Assembly: GCA_030424865.1 (NCBI GenBank)
Contig: JAUHVR010000015.1
Location: forward strand, 62,001-126,000
Direction of reading: 5' to 3'
Length of the DNA stretch: 64,000 bases
Source: Alphaproteobacteria bacterium
Lineage (GTDB): Bacteria > Pseudomonadota > Alphaproteobacteria > Rhodobacterales > Rhodobacteraceae
The notes under the pieces were generated by a model that was not told where the DNA came from, did no database searches, and saw only the letters and a list, made by a program, of their open reading frames with translations. Position 1 is the stretch's first letter; every line of letters starts with the position of its first letter. Positions 1 through 8,108 of the stretch are shown piece after piece. Both the position numbers and the translations under genes were made by a program.

Positions 1-706
1 AGGTCGACGCCGTCGGCGGCGTCAGGAAATGCATATGCGTCCCGGCAAGGCCCGCCGGATGGGGGCCGGTGAACTGAACCGCCTCGACACCGGCCAGATC
101 CGCGCCCGGCAGGGGCGCGTCGCCGCCCTGACACAGATAGGTCGTGCCCTCGGTCAGCATCGCCACGGCCTCGACGCCCTTGGCAAAGGCCTCGGCTTCG
201 TCCTGGATCGCCAGGACCGGATCGGCGGCCAGCGGCTCGGTGTCCATCGCGGTCACGTAGATCGCACCGGGCTGGTCGTCGAGCTGCGGCACCTTGGAAT
301 AGGGGCGTGTCCGGAACGAGGTCCACAGACCCGCGGCGCAGAGCCGTTCGACCATCCCTTCGCGGGTGGTCACATCGCCCACGGCCGAAAAATCGACGGG
401 CTCGGCGGCGCCGTCTTCGATCTGGATCTCGACGCTGATCAACTTGCGCCGCGCGCCGCGGTTGATCGCCTTGACGCGTCCCGCCACCGGCGAGACGATC
501 ATCGCCTCCGGCAGGTCCTTGTCGAACATCACCGGGGTGCCAACGCCGACCATGTCGCCCTCGGCCACGGTGATCCGCGGTTTCAATCCAATGTAGTCGT
601 CCCCCAACAGACCGACCGTACGGACGGCTGTGGCGACGGAAATGTCATTTCGGGGCGCGCCCGAAATTGGCAGGGTCAGCCCTTTGCGTAGCGAGAAACG
701 CTTCAC
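1..706 (-). CDS. nqrA: Na+-translocating NADH:quinone reductase subunit A (N-terminal part)
   Basis: Subunit A of the respiratory Na+-NQR complex, which couples NADH oxidation to sodium export; it is a cytoplasmic-side subunit. The gene is read leftward from a GTG at 706 and runs off the left edge, so about 235 residues are present. The start gives KRFSLRKGLTLPISGAP, followed by VGLLGDDYIGLKPRITV, the INRGARR stretch and FTGPHPAGLAGTH, all typical of NqrA. A GAGGTG ribosome site lies about 8 bases before the GTG. Divergent apbE and nqrM, the flavin transferase and maturation factor of this complex, support the call. nqrB-F would lie beyond the window. Confidence 0.93.
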   Translation of the reverse strand, partial: MKRFSLRKGLTLPISGAPRNDISVATAVRTVGLLGDDYIGLKPRITVAEGDMVGVGTPVMFDKDLPEAMIVSPVAGRVKAINRGARRKLISVEIQIEDGAAEPVDFSAVGDVTTREGMVERLCAAGLWTSFRTRPYSKVPQLDDQPGAIYVTAMDTEPLAADPVLAIQDEAEAFAKGVEAVAMLTEGTTYLCQGGDAPLPGADLAGVEAVQFTGPHPAGLAGTHMHFLTPPTAST

Positions 707-879
707 GGTATTCCACCTCGTCAAGAAGTTTGGGCTGCTTATGCACGGAGCGGTCAGCAAGCGAAAGCGACTTTTCGCTGCACCCCCGGTACTTTCCTGT
801 TGAAATGCGCTTTAATGTCGTGAAAAAGCCGCTACCCAAGCGGTCTCGCACCATTTCTGATCCTAAAAAGGATGTCCTC

Positions 880-1908
880 GTGAAAAACCCTGCCACGTTC
901 ACCCGACGCTCGTTCATGGTCATGCCGCTTGCGCTTCTGGCGTGCAAGCCCAGCGACATTCTTTTTGAAATCAGTGGCTTGACCATGGGAACGACCTATA
1001 ATGTCGTCGCCTTGGACACCACGCGCAAGCTGGATGAAGCGACCGTTCGGGCCGCCATCAACACCGCGCTGGCGGACGTGAATGCCAAGATGTCGAACTG
1101 GGACGCGGGCTCGGAAATCTCGCGCATCAATGCGTCGCAGGTTTCAGGTGCGCACAATATTTCAGCAGATCTGGCGCAGGTGATGGACGCGGCTTCCAGG
1201 GTCAGCCACATGAGCGGAGGTCGCTTTGACACAACCGCAGGTCCCTTGATCGAGGCTTGGGGCTTTGGCGCCCCCGGCGGTCTGAGCCGCCCCACCGAAG
1301 GCGTGATCGAGGCCGCGCTGGATCGTTCGGGTCACGGCAACACCCTGCGACTGGGCGACGGCGCACTGACCAAGACCCGCGCGGATGCGCAGGTCTATCT
1401 GGCGGCCATCGGCAAGGGCTATGGCGCCGACCACGTGGGTCGCGCGCTGGAAGCTCTGGGCATCACCGACTACCTGGTCGAGATCGGCGGCGATCTTTAT
1501 GCATCGGGCCGCAATGGCGAGGGCATGCGCTGGCAGATCGGCGTGGAAACCCCCAACGCCTTTGACCGCGGCGTGATGGACGTGATCCCGGTCTCGGGCA
1601 TGGGCTTGGCGACCTCGGGCGACTACCGCAACTACTTCGAAGAAGACGGCATCCGCTATTCGCACGTTCTGGACCCGGTCACCGGCTACCCGATCACGCA
1701 CAAGACCGCCTCGGCCACGGTTCTGGCGGAAAACGCCATGATGGCAGACGCCTGGGCGACCGCCATGCTGACGCTCGGCCGCGAGCGCGGACTGGAAGTG
1801 GCCAATGAACAGAACCTCGCGGTTTTGTTTGTTGATCGCGACAGCGCATCGGGTGCAAACACCTTCCGGACCCAAACCAGCGAGGCGTTCAAAGCGCTGA
1901 CCGCCTGA
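880..1908 (+). CDS. apbE: FAD:protein FMN transferase (ApbE family lipoprotein)
   Basis: Attaches FMN covalently to threonine residues of flavoproteins such as NqrB and NqrC, on the periplasmic side. 342 residues from a GTG at 880, preceded by AAGGAT. The reading frame stays open further upstream but that part has no family similarity. The N-terminus has a twin arginine (TRRSF) and a lipobox-like LALLAC, so a Tat-exported lipoprotein is likely. Family hallmarks are the MGTTYNV start of the domain, GKGYGADHV, GGDLYASG and the SHVLDPVTGYP stretch near the C-terminus. nqrM follows after 17 bases and nqrA is divergent, so NQR maturation is its probable job. ATG at 916 is a less likely start because it removes the twin arginine. 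Confidence 0.93.
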   Translation: MKNPATFTRRSFMVMPLALLACKPSDILFEISGLTMGTTYNVVALDTTRKLDEATVRAAINTALADVNAKMSNWDAGSEISRINASQVSGAHNISADLAQVMDAASRVSHMSGGRFDTTAGPLIEAWGFGAPGGLSRPTEGVIEAALDRSGHGNTLRLGDGALTKTRADAQVYLAAIGKGYGADHVGRALEALGITDYLVEIGGDLYASGRNGEGMRWQIGVETPNAFDRGVMDVIPVSGMGLATSGDYRNYFEEDGIRYSHVLDPVTGYPITHKTASATVLAENAMMADAWATAMLTLGRERGLEVANEQNLAVLFVDRDSASGANTFRTQTSEAFKALTA

Positions 1909-1925
1909 TCCAAAGGACACGGCCC

Positions 1926-2162
1926 TTGACCACCTTTCTTCTGACCTTCTTTCTGCTTCTGGTGATCATGCTGGGCATGGCGCTTGGGGTGCTGTTGATG
2001 GGTCGGCGGATCAAGGGCAGCTGTGGCGGGCTGAATGCGATCGGGGATGCAGACCAATGCCTGGTGTGCAACAAGGAAATCGACCCCGACAGCCCGCTGC
2101 GCGAGCGGCTGCAATGCCCCCGCGCAAGAAAGATGCTTGAGCAAATGGAGGCGGATGCCTAG
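1926..2162 (+). CDS. nqrM: Na+-NQR maturation factor NqrM
   Basis: Small membrane protein of 78 residues needed for maturation of Na+-NQR, proposed to deliver iron to the Cys-ligated centre between NqrD and NqrE. One N-terminal membrane helix (residues 3-26, rich in Leu/Phe) is followed by a soluble tail with the NqrM cysteine pattern GSCGGL, then CLVC, then a final Cys in LQCPRA. The start is TTG at 1926 with AAAGGA upstream; no ATG gives the complete helix. It follows apbE by 17 bases, an arrangement known from other NQR loci. Confidence 0.9.
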   Translation: MTTFLLTFFLLLVIMLGMALGVLLMGRRIKGSCGGLNAIGDADQCLVCNKEIDPDSPLRERLQCPRARKMLEQMEADA

Positions 2163-2187
2163 GCTCTTTCTCAAGAGGAGAAGAGCC

Positions 2188-2703
2188 ATGCCAACATCTT
2201 ACCAGGCACCCATGCGCCAGGACCGGGAGGCGCCCGGATCAAAAAGCCAATCCGTGAACCTGTCGGAAAAGAACGCCACCGTTGCCAGCATTCTCGAAGG
2301 CAAGGGCGGCGATGTCTTTTCGATCAAACCCGCTGAAACCCTTGGCCGCGCGGTCGAGGCCCTGCGCGATCATCGGATCGGGGCACTGATCGTCACGGAT
2401 GATGCGGGCGCATTGGCGGGCATCCTGTCCGAGCGCGACATCGTGCGCAAACTGGCGGACACCCCCGGCCAGACCCTGCCACAGCAGGTGGGCGACGTCA
2501 TGACCTCGGAAGTGCAGACCTGCACGCCGGACGAAAGCCTGGTCTCGGTGCTGAAGCGCATGACGGCAGGTAGGTTCCGCCACATGCCCGTCGTGGCCGA
2601 GGACAAGCTGGTCGGGATGGTCACCATCGGCGACGTGATCAACCACCGCCTGGTGCAGCTCGAGCACGAAGCCCTGCAGATGAAGCAGTTGATCGTCGGC
2701 TGA
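2188..2703 (+). CDS. CBS-domain pair protein
   Basis: Stand-alone tandem CBS protein of 171 residues, cytosolic. The two CBS motifs cover roughly residues 45-100 (GALIVTDDAGALAGILSERD) and 108-160 (RHMPVVAEDKLVGMVTIGD). CBS pairs usually bind adenine nucleotides, NAD or SAM and act as energy sensors; the ligand here is unknown. The ATG at 2188 has AGGAG eight bases upstream, whereas the frame is open further upstream over nqrM without similarity. It lies 25 bases behind nqrM and may be co-transcribed, but a link to NQR is only positional. Confidence 0.85.
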   Translation: MPTSYQAPMRQDREAPGSKSQSVNLSEKNATVASILEGKGGDVFSIKPAETLGRAVEALRDHRIGALIVTDDAGALAGILSERDIVRKLADTPGQTLPQQVGDVMTSEVQTCTPDESLVSVLKRMTAGRFRHMPVVAEDKLVGMVTIGDVINHRLVQLEHEALQMKQLIVG

Positions 2704-2711
2704 CCCCTCGG

Positions 2712-2897
2712 TCAGCCCGGCACGGCAAGCGGGACAAAGCCCAAGGTGGCCAGTCCCGCCGCTGCCAAGACCCCAAAGACCCACAACTGCCAGGTCGGCC
2801 CCTCGTCTTTCCAGACGCGGCGAAAGCGGTATCCGAAAAGGCAGGACAGCACAAAAATCACGGTGGCAAGCGCTGGTGTCAGGCTGAAGTCGGGCAT
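2712..2897 (-). CDS. Small two-helix membrane protein, unknown function
   Basis: 61 residues, read leftward, with two hydrophobic segments: about residues 7-22 (ALATVIFVLSCLFGY) and 38-57 (LWVFGVLAAAGLATLGFVPL). They are separated by a short charged loop, RRVWKDEG. A good ribosome site (AAGGGAG) lies before the ATG at 2897. It converges with the CBS gene. No family is recognised; orientation, ribosome site and composition argue for a real gene. The rightward frame over the same bases has no ribosome site. Confidence 0.6.
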   Translation of the reverse strand: MPDFSLTPALATVIFVLSCLFGYRFRRVWKDEGPTWQLWVFGVLAAAGLATLGFVPLAVPG

Positions 2898-3053
2898 CAG
2901 GGCTCCCTTGGCTGTGGTTGGGCTTGCTCTACGCGGAAATGCCCCGAATGGCTATCGCCCGCTGACTGCGCCGCGTCGGTGGCCGAACAAAATCCTTGAC
3001 GAAACATCAAACACCTTCAAAAATATCCAACATTTCAGAGATGAGGGAACAAT

Positions 3054-3725
3054 ATGATCTTTCGCAGCTCGGGTGAGGAGGACGAAACCATCGTCACCAT
3101 GCTGGCATCCGCCCTGCGCAAGGACATTTCATTTGGCACGCTGCGGCCGGATCAGAAGCTGAAGATCAACGAGCTGAGGGCGCGCTACGGCGGGTCGAAT
3201 CACTCGATGCGCGAGACTTTGCGAATCCTTTCGTCCGAGGGTCTGGTCGAGGCGACCTCACAACGCGGGTTTCGCGTGACTTCGGCCACCGAAAACGACC
3301 TGCGCGACATTGCGCTGGTGCGGGGCGAGATCGAGAAACTGGCCCTGGGTCTGGCGCTGGATGCGGGCGACGTCGCCTGGGAAGGCCGCGTGATCGCCGC
3401 GCATCATGCGCTGCAACGGGCCGAAGAGGCGGTGTCGCAGGGCTCGGACGATCTGACGGCGCTGAAGTGGGACGAGGCCTGTCGCGCCTTTTCCGCCGCG
3501 GTGATCGAAGGCTGCGGCAGCCCGCGCCTGATCGAGATGCACCGACGGCTGTTCGACCAGAGCCGCCGCTTCCGGCTGGCAAACCTGCGCGAGGGACGAC
3601 TGAATTTTGCAGCGCGAAAAACCCGTCAGAGGGCGCTGCTGGACGCCATCCTGGCCCGTCACCGGGACCAGGCGCTGACCCTGCTGCAGGACGACATCCA
3701 GGCCGACCTGTGGGCGGAACCGTAA
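3054..3725 (+). CDS. GntR-family transcriptional regulator (FCD/FadR subfamily)
   Basis: 223 residues: an N-terminal winged helix (about 15-75, with the recognition part MRETLRILSSEGLVEATSQRGFRV split over the wing) and an all-helical C-terminal FCD ligand domain (about 85-220). It is the first gene of the rightward unit ending in nitrile hydratase, 32 bases ahead of the binding-protein gene, so it most likely controls that operon in response to an imported compound or its product. A GAGGGAAC ribosome site precedes the ATG. The 156-base gap upstream is AT-rich near the gene and probably holds promoter and operator; no convincing dyad was fixed by eye. Confidence 0.88.
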   Translation: MIFRSSGEEDETIVTMLASALRKDISFGTLRPDQKLKINELRARYGGSNHSMRETLRILSSEGLVEATSQRGFRVTSATENDLRDIALVRGEIEKLALGLALDAGDVAWEGRVIAAHHALQRAEEAVSQGSDDLTALKWDEACRAFSAAVIEGCGSPRLIEMHRRLFDQSRRFRLANLREGRLNFAARKTRQRALLDAILARHRDQALTLLQDDIQADLWAEP

Positions 3726-3757
3726 GAAAAAGATCAAAAGATCAAAGGGAGGAAACC

Positions 3758-4768
3758 ATGATCAAACTCAATCGTCGCGGGGCAATGACCCTGATGGGCG
3801 GCGCAGCCGCCGGGGCGCTGGCCTCGCCTGCCATCGCCATGAACAAGAAGATCAAGGTGGGCGCGCTGCGGTTCACCTCGCATTCCGGCAGCTTCATCGC
3901 CTATGAGCGCGGCTATTTCGCCGAGGCCGGACTGGACGTTGAATTCGAGTTCTTCCAGGCCGCGCAGCCCATGGCCGTGGCGATTGCCAGCGGCGACATC
4001 GACTATGCGGTGACGGCGATCTCGGGTGGGTTGATCAGCCTTGCGGACAAGGGCGCGATCAAGGTGATCGGCGGCGCCCTGAAGGAAGAAGCCGGGCTCG
4101 ACGGACAGAAATACCTGATCTCGGACGCCTCGTATCAGGCGGGCATCAAGACGCTAAAGGATTTGGACGGCAAGAAATTTGCGGTCACCCAGGCGGGATC
4201 GTCCTTCCACTACATGGGTGCCAAGATGGCGGCGGCCGAGGGGATTTCGCTGCGCTTTACCCCGCTGCAAAAGGTTGGCGCGATCATCGGGGCGATGAGG
4301 TCAGGGCAGGTCGACGGCTGGTCGATCGTGCCGCATATCGCAAAACCCCTCGCTGCCGCGGGCGCATGGCACATGGTGGCGAACGTGGCGGATTACATCC
4401 CGGATTATCAGGTCACTACCGTCTTCACCTCGTCCGGCAATGCCGCGGATGAGCGCGGGATGACCGAAAGCTTCCTGAACGGGTTTTCCCGCGGCGTGGA
4501 TGATTATGCCGCCGCCATGATCGACGGCACCGCCAGCCAAGACGAGATGGTCGATCTGATCCACAAATATGTCTACACGGATCGCCCGCGCGAGAAAGCC
4601 GCACCATCGATCATCAACGGCACGATGCGTCTGGCCACTGGCGCGGCGTTGAACCTTGCCTCGGTCCAGGATCAGCTGAGCTGGTTCCAATCCGAAGGAT
4701 TGGTGGACGGCGACATCACGCTGGATACGCTTGTGGACGGGTCTTACGTCGAGACCACCGGCGCCTGA
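3758..4768 (+). CDS. ABC importer substrate-binding protein (SsuA/TauA/NMT1-like)
   Basis: 336-residue periplasmic solute-binding protein of the nitrate/sulfonate/taurine-type importer group. The N-terminus carries NRRGAMTLMGG and a hydrophobic stretch ending SPAIA, a probable Tat signal. The mature part starts KIKVGALRF and continues with IAYERGYFAEAGLDVEF, characteristic of this family. The start at 3758 has AGGGAGG upstream; the open frame continues upstream inside gntR but is not coding there. The genes downstream encode the matching ATPase and permease, then nitrile hydratase, so the ligand may be a nitrile, an amide or a related small molecule; that is inference from position. Confidence 0.9.
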   Translation: MIKLNRRGAMTLMGGAAAGALASPAIAMNKKIKVGALRFTSHSGSFIAYERGYFAEAGLDVEFEFFQAAQPMAVAIASGDIDYAVTAISGGLISLADKGAIKVIGGALKEEAGLDGQKYLISDASYQAGIKTLKDLDGKKFAVTQAGSSFHYMGAKMAAAEGISLRFTPLQKVGAIIGAMRSGQVDGWSIVPHIAKPLAAAGAWHMVANVADYIPDYQVTTVFTSSGNAADERGMTESFLNGFSRGVDDYAAAMIDGTASQDEMVDLIHKYVYTDRPREKAAPSIINGTMRLATGAALNLASVQDQLSWFQSEGLVDGDITLDTLVDGSYVETTGA

Positions 4769-4779
4769 CGCAAACGGAG

Positions 4780-4845
4780 GTGCGGCGGGATAAATCCCGC
4801 CCTACGATGACGCACCAACGTAGGGCGGGGTTTACCCCGCCGCGC
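4780..4845. repeat. REP-like palindromic doublet (two inverted 26-base units)
   Basis: Two copies of one 26-base unit face each other at 4780-4805 and 4820-4845 with 14 bases between. Each unit is itself a palindrome: GCGGGATAAATCCCGC in the first and GCGGGGTTTACCCCGC in the second, ending in CCTAC or starting with GTAGG. A third, single copy lies at 60957-60982. The doublet sits inside the importer operon, exactly between the binding-protein gene and the ATPase gene, and the transcript would fold into strong hairpins there. Confidence 0.8.
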
Positions 4846-4882
4846 CATTCGCTTCTTGACCGATCCAACACCCGAGCCCCCC

Positions 4883-5650
4883 ATGGACATCCGCCTTGAC
4901 GGCATCACCCACGCCTATGACGATTTCGAGGTTCTTCGCGACATCTCGCTGGATATCGCATCGGGCCAGATCGTTTGCATCGTCGGCCCCTCGGGCTGCG
5001 GCAAATCCACCCTCTTGCGCTTCATCGGCGGGTTGGAACGCCCCAACGCCGGACGGGTTCTGCAGATCGGCGCGCCACCGCCCGACAGTCTCAACCCCTT
5101 GACCTACATCTTCCAGGACTTTGCCCTGCTGCCCTGGCGCACGGTTGCCGGCAACATCTCGTTGGTGCTCGAAGACCACGGCATCCGCAATGCAGCCGCC
5201 CAAGAGATCATCGCCGACGTCCTTGCGCGCACCAAGCTCTCTGATTTTTCCGGGGCCCTGCCGAAACAACTGTCCGGCGGAATGAAGCAACGCGTTGCGA
5301 TCGCCCGCGCGCTGGCCGTTCGTCCGGCGGTCATGTTGATGGACGAGCCCCTCTCGGCACTTGATGCGCAAACGCGCGAGCTTTTGATGGACGACCTTGT
5401 CGACCTCTGGACCCGGCAGCCATTCACGGCCGTCTACGTCACCCACAACCTGGCCGAGGCCGTGCGCCTGGGCCACAAGGTTGTTGTCCTCTCGCGTCGC
5501 CCGGGACAGATCCGCGAGATCGTCTCGATCGACACCCCGCTGGGCGAACGGGCCTTTGGGGATGCCGAACTGGACCGGCACCAGAAACACCTGTGGCAGC
5601 TGATGCGGGATGAGGCGCGCGCGGCGGATGCGGAGTTGATACATGGCTGA
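4883..5650 (+). CDS. ABC importer ATPase (TauB/SsuB-like)
   Basis: ATP-binding subunit energising the importer encoded around it, about 255 residues from the ATG at 4883 (MDIRLDGITHAYDDFEVL). Walker A is GPSGCGKST, the signature is LSGGMKQR, Walker B is VMLMDEPLSALD and the switch histidine is in VTHNLAEA. An in-frame TTG at 4856 would add nine residues (TDPTPEPP); neither start has a clear ribosome site, and the family usually begins near the ATG. It overlaps the permease gene by eight bases, so the two are translationally coupled. Confidence 0.9.
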   Translation: MDIRLDGITHAYDDFEVLRDISLDIASGQIVCIVGPSGCGKSTLLRFIGGLERPNAGRVLQIGAPPPDSLNPLTYIFQDFALLPWRTVAGNISLVLEDHGIRNAAAQEIIADVLARTKLSDFSGALPKQLSGGMKQRVAIARALAVRPAVMLMDEPLSALDAQTRELLMDDLVDLWTRQPFTAVYVTHNLAEAVRLGHKVVVLSRRPGQIREIVSIDTPLGERAFGDAELDRHQKHLWQLMRDEARAADAELIHG

Positions 5651-6467
5651 CACCACAACCTCCCAGGGCGCCGCGCACTCTGACAGCAGGGCCGTCGCCT
5701 TTCGCGGCGGCGGATTTGCCCCCAGACCCCGTCGCTGGGTGGGCGCGCTCGTCTTTGTGGTCCTGATCCTTGTCGCGGAATGGGGGACCCGGGCCGGCTG
5801 GATTTCGGCGCTGACGCTTCCGAAACCCACAGACGTTCTGGAGACCTTTCGCGAGCTATACGAAAGCGGGATGCTGTTCCGGCACCTGGGCCCGTCGCTT
5901 AGTCGACTGGTCGTTGGCGCTGCCATCGGGGCCAGCATCGGCATCAGTGTCGGGGTGCTGATTGGCCTTTTCTCGTACATCCGGTCGGGGCTGGTGCCCC
6001 TTGTCGCCGCCATCTTCCCGATCCCGAAAATCGCGCTTCTGCCGCTCTTTGTGATCTGGTTCGGGATCGGCGAAGGGTCAAAGTATGCGCTGATTGCCTT
6101 TGGCACCTTCACCCCCACCGTGGTCGCCACCTACGGCGCGGTCGACAACGTCGACCGCACGCTGATCCGCATGGGCCAAAGCTTTGGCCTGTCGTGGTGG
6201 TCGATTGTCCGCAAGATCGTCCTGCCCGGCGCGATGCCCGGCATCCTGTCGGGCCTGCGCATCAGTCTGGCCATCGCCATCATCCTGCTTGTCGCCGCCG
6301 AGATGCTGGGCGCTGAATACGGCATTGGTGCCTATATCCTGGAAGCGGGGTCGCTTTACGATCTGGAACGGCTGTTTGCGGGCGTCGTGATCCTGTCGCT
6401 GCTGGGGGTCACGGTCAGCACCGTGATTGGCGCAATCGAACGCAGGTTGCTGAACTGGCGCAGCTGA
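5643..6467 (+). CDS. ABC importer permease (TauC/SsuC-like)
   Basis: 274-residue inner-membrane subunit with a polar N-terminal tail of about 35 residues and six predicted helices. The BPD-type EAA loop is recognisable around GQSFGLSWWSIVRKIVLPGA, which docks on the ATPase. It forms one importer with the binding protein and ATPase upstream. The gap of 63 bases to the nitrile hydratase alpha gene contains that gene's ribosome site but no obvious terminator, so the operon probably continues. Confidence 0.92.
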   Translation: MADTTTSQGAAHSDSRAVAFRGGGFAPRPRRWVGALVFVVLILVAEWGTRAGWISALTLPKPTDVLETFRELYESGMLFRHLGPSLSRLVVGAAIGASIGISVGVLIGLFSYIRSGLVPLVAAIFPIPKIALLPLFVIWFGIGEGSKYALIAFGTFTPTVVATYGAVDNVDRTLIRMGQSFGLSWWSIVRKIVLPGAMPGILSGLRISLAIAIILLVAAEMLGAEYGIGAYILEAGSLYDLERLFAGVVILSLLGVTVSTVIGAIERRLLNWRS

Positions 6468-6530
6468 GGCTTTTCTTTTCACGCCAACTCTGGTCAGCTT
6501 GACCGGACAGGGATCCGACAGGAGGCAGGC

Positions 6531-7142
6531 ATGCACGACCACCCCCACGGCGACAGCGAGCTGGACGAGATGACCGCCCGCGTCCGGGCGCTTGAAACCA
6601 TTCTGGTGGACAAGGGCCTGGTCGATCCCGCTGCTGTCGATGCGATCATCGACACCTATGAAAACAAGGTCGGGCCCCGGAACGGGGCACAGGTCGTCGC
6701 CCGCGCCTGGAGCGATCCGGCTTTTGCCGAGGCGCTGGCGCAGGACGCCACCACCGCCATCGCCTCGATGGGCTTTGAGGGGCGGCAGGGCGAACACATG
6801 GTCGCCGTCTTCAACACCGAAACGACGCACAACCTGGTCGTCTGCACGCTGTGTTCCTGCTACCCGTGGCCTGTGCTGGGCCTGCCACCCGTGTGGTACA
6901 AGGCCCCCGCCTATCGCGCCCGCGCAGTGCGCGAACCCCGCGCGGTGTTGGCCGAATTCGGCGTGACCCTGCCCGAGGACACCGCAATCCGGGTCTGGGA
7001 TTCGACCGCCGAGGTCCGCTACCTGGTCATCCCCGCCCGCCCCGAAGGGACAGAGGGGCTGGACGAAGCGGCCCTGGCAGAGCTTGTGACCCGCGACAGC
7101 ATGATCGGGTGCGGGCAAGCCAAATCCCCAGTGGCGTCATGA
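6531..7142 (+). CDS. nthA: Nitrile hydratase alpha subunit, cobalt type
   Basis: Metal-bearing subunit of nitrile hydratase, which hydrates R-CN to the amide. 203 residues. The metal site is VCTLCSC with Cys105, Cys108, Ser109 and Cys110, followed by YPW. Thr between the first two cysteines and Tyr after the last mark the cobalt class; the iron class has Ser and Thr at these places. In this family two of the cysteines become sulfinic and sulfenic acids. ATG at 6531 has AGGAGG upstream. It overlaps the beta gene by four bases. Start MHDHPHG is His-rich, as in other Co-type alpha subunits. Confidence 0.96.
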   Translation: MHDHPHGDSELDEMTARVRALETILVDKGLVDPAAVDAIIDTYENKVGPRNGAQVVARAWSDPAFAEALAQDATTAIASMGFEGRQGEHMVAVFNTETTHNLVVCTLCSCYPWPVLGLPPVWYKAPAYRARAVREPRAVLAEFGVTLPEDTAIRVWDSTAEVRYLVIPARPEGTEGLDEAALAELVTRDSMIGCGQAKSPVAS

Positions 7143-7795
7143 ACGGCCCGCAGGATCTGGGCGGCCGCCACGGCTTTGGACCGGTGGTGCCCGAGGATGA
7201 GGACATCCGCTTTCACGCCGATTGGGAAAAGCGGGTGCTGGGCCTGACGCTGGCCTGCGGCGCGCTGGGGCATTGGAACATCGACATCTCGCGCCACGCG
7301 CGCGAAAGCCTGCCGCCTGCGGTCTACCTTGGTTCGAGCTATTACAAGATCTGGCTTCGGGGTCTCGAAGCCCTGCTGACCCAAGCCGGCGAAGTCACTG
7401 AGGCCGAGTTGCAAGCGGGCGAGATGCAGCAACCCGGCCTGCGACCTGAGCGTCGCATGCCTGCTGCAGTGGTCCCCAAAGTTCTGGCCTCGGGCGGCCC
7501 CGCCAACCGCGACGGTCCGGCCCCCGCCTTTGCCGTGGGCGACAAGGTGCGCACAAAGAACCACCAGCCTGCCGGCCACACCCGCCTGCCCGGCTATGCG
7601 CGCAACTGCACCGGCACCATCATCGCGGTCCACGGTTGCCACGTCTTCCCCGACAGCAACGCCCATGGGCGGGGCGAGGCCCCCTGCCCGCTTTACACCG
7701 TCCGTTTCGACGCCACCGAGCTTTACGGCCCCGAGGCCGACCCGACCCTGACCGTCAGCATCGACGCGTGGGAGCCCTATCTTGACCGGGTCTGA
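7139..7795 (+). CDS. nthB: Nitrile hydratase beta subunit
   Basis: Second subunit of the heterodimer or heterotetramer, 218 residues. It starts [16 protein letters not shown], the standard beta start, and ends with the SH3-like C-terminal domain: [30 protein letters not shown], then FDATELYG. An ATGA overlap with the alpha stop indicates translational coupling, which suits the 1:1 stoichiometry. No amidase gene is in the window, so the amide product must be used by an enzyme elsewhere. Confidence 0.95.
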   Translation: MNGPQDLGGRHGFGPVVPEDEDIRFHADWEKRVLGLTLACGALGHWNIDISRHARESLPPAVYLGSSYYKIWLRGLEALLTQAGEVTEAELQAGEMQQPGLRPERRMPAAVVPKVLASGGPANRDGPAPAFAVGDKVRTKNHQPAGHTRLPGYARNCTGTIIAVHGCHVFPDSNAHGRGEAPCPLYTVRFDATELYGPEADPTLTVSIDAWEPYLDRV

Positions 7796-8102
7796 CCAGA
7801 GCGCGCCCGAGGCCCCGTTCGACGCCCCCTGGCAGGCGCAGCTTTTTGCCCTGACCGTCGCCCTGAACGAGGCGGGCCATTTCAGCTGGGCCGACTGGGC
7901 GGCGACCTTTGGACCCATGGTGCAGGAGCAACCGGCTGAAACCTATTGGCAGGTCTGGTCCGAGGCGCTGGTCACCTTGCTGTCGGACCTGCAGATCGCC
8001 GAGGCCGCAGAGGTCCAACGCATGGCCGAGCTTTGGCAAGCGGCGGCACGCAACACGCCGCATGGCACGCCGATCGAACTGTCGGCGGCCTCGGGCAGTT
8101 GA
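7782..8102 (+). CDS. Nitrile hydratase accessory (activator) protein
   Basis: 106-residue protein resembling the N-terminal part of the beta subunit, the usual form of the cobalt-type activator that swaps with beta to insert cobalt and oxidise the cysteines. Recognisable segments are PFDAPWQAQLFALTVALNE and FSWADWAATFG. It starts at a TTG (7782) inside the last codons of the beta gene, so translation probably depends on that ribosome. Last gene of the importer/nitrile hydratase operon; it converges with the ThDP-enzyme gene, with only six bases between the stops. Confidence 0.85.
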   Translation: MTGSDQSAPEAPFDAPWQAQLFALTVALNEAGHFSWADWAATFGPMVQEQPAETYWQVWSEALVTLLSDLQIAEAAEVQRMAELWQAAARNTPHGTPIELSAASGS

Positions 8103-8108
8103 CTGGGG

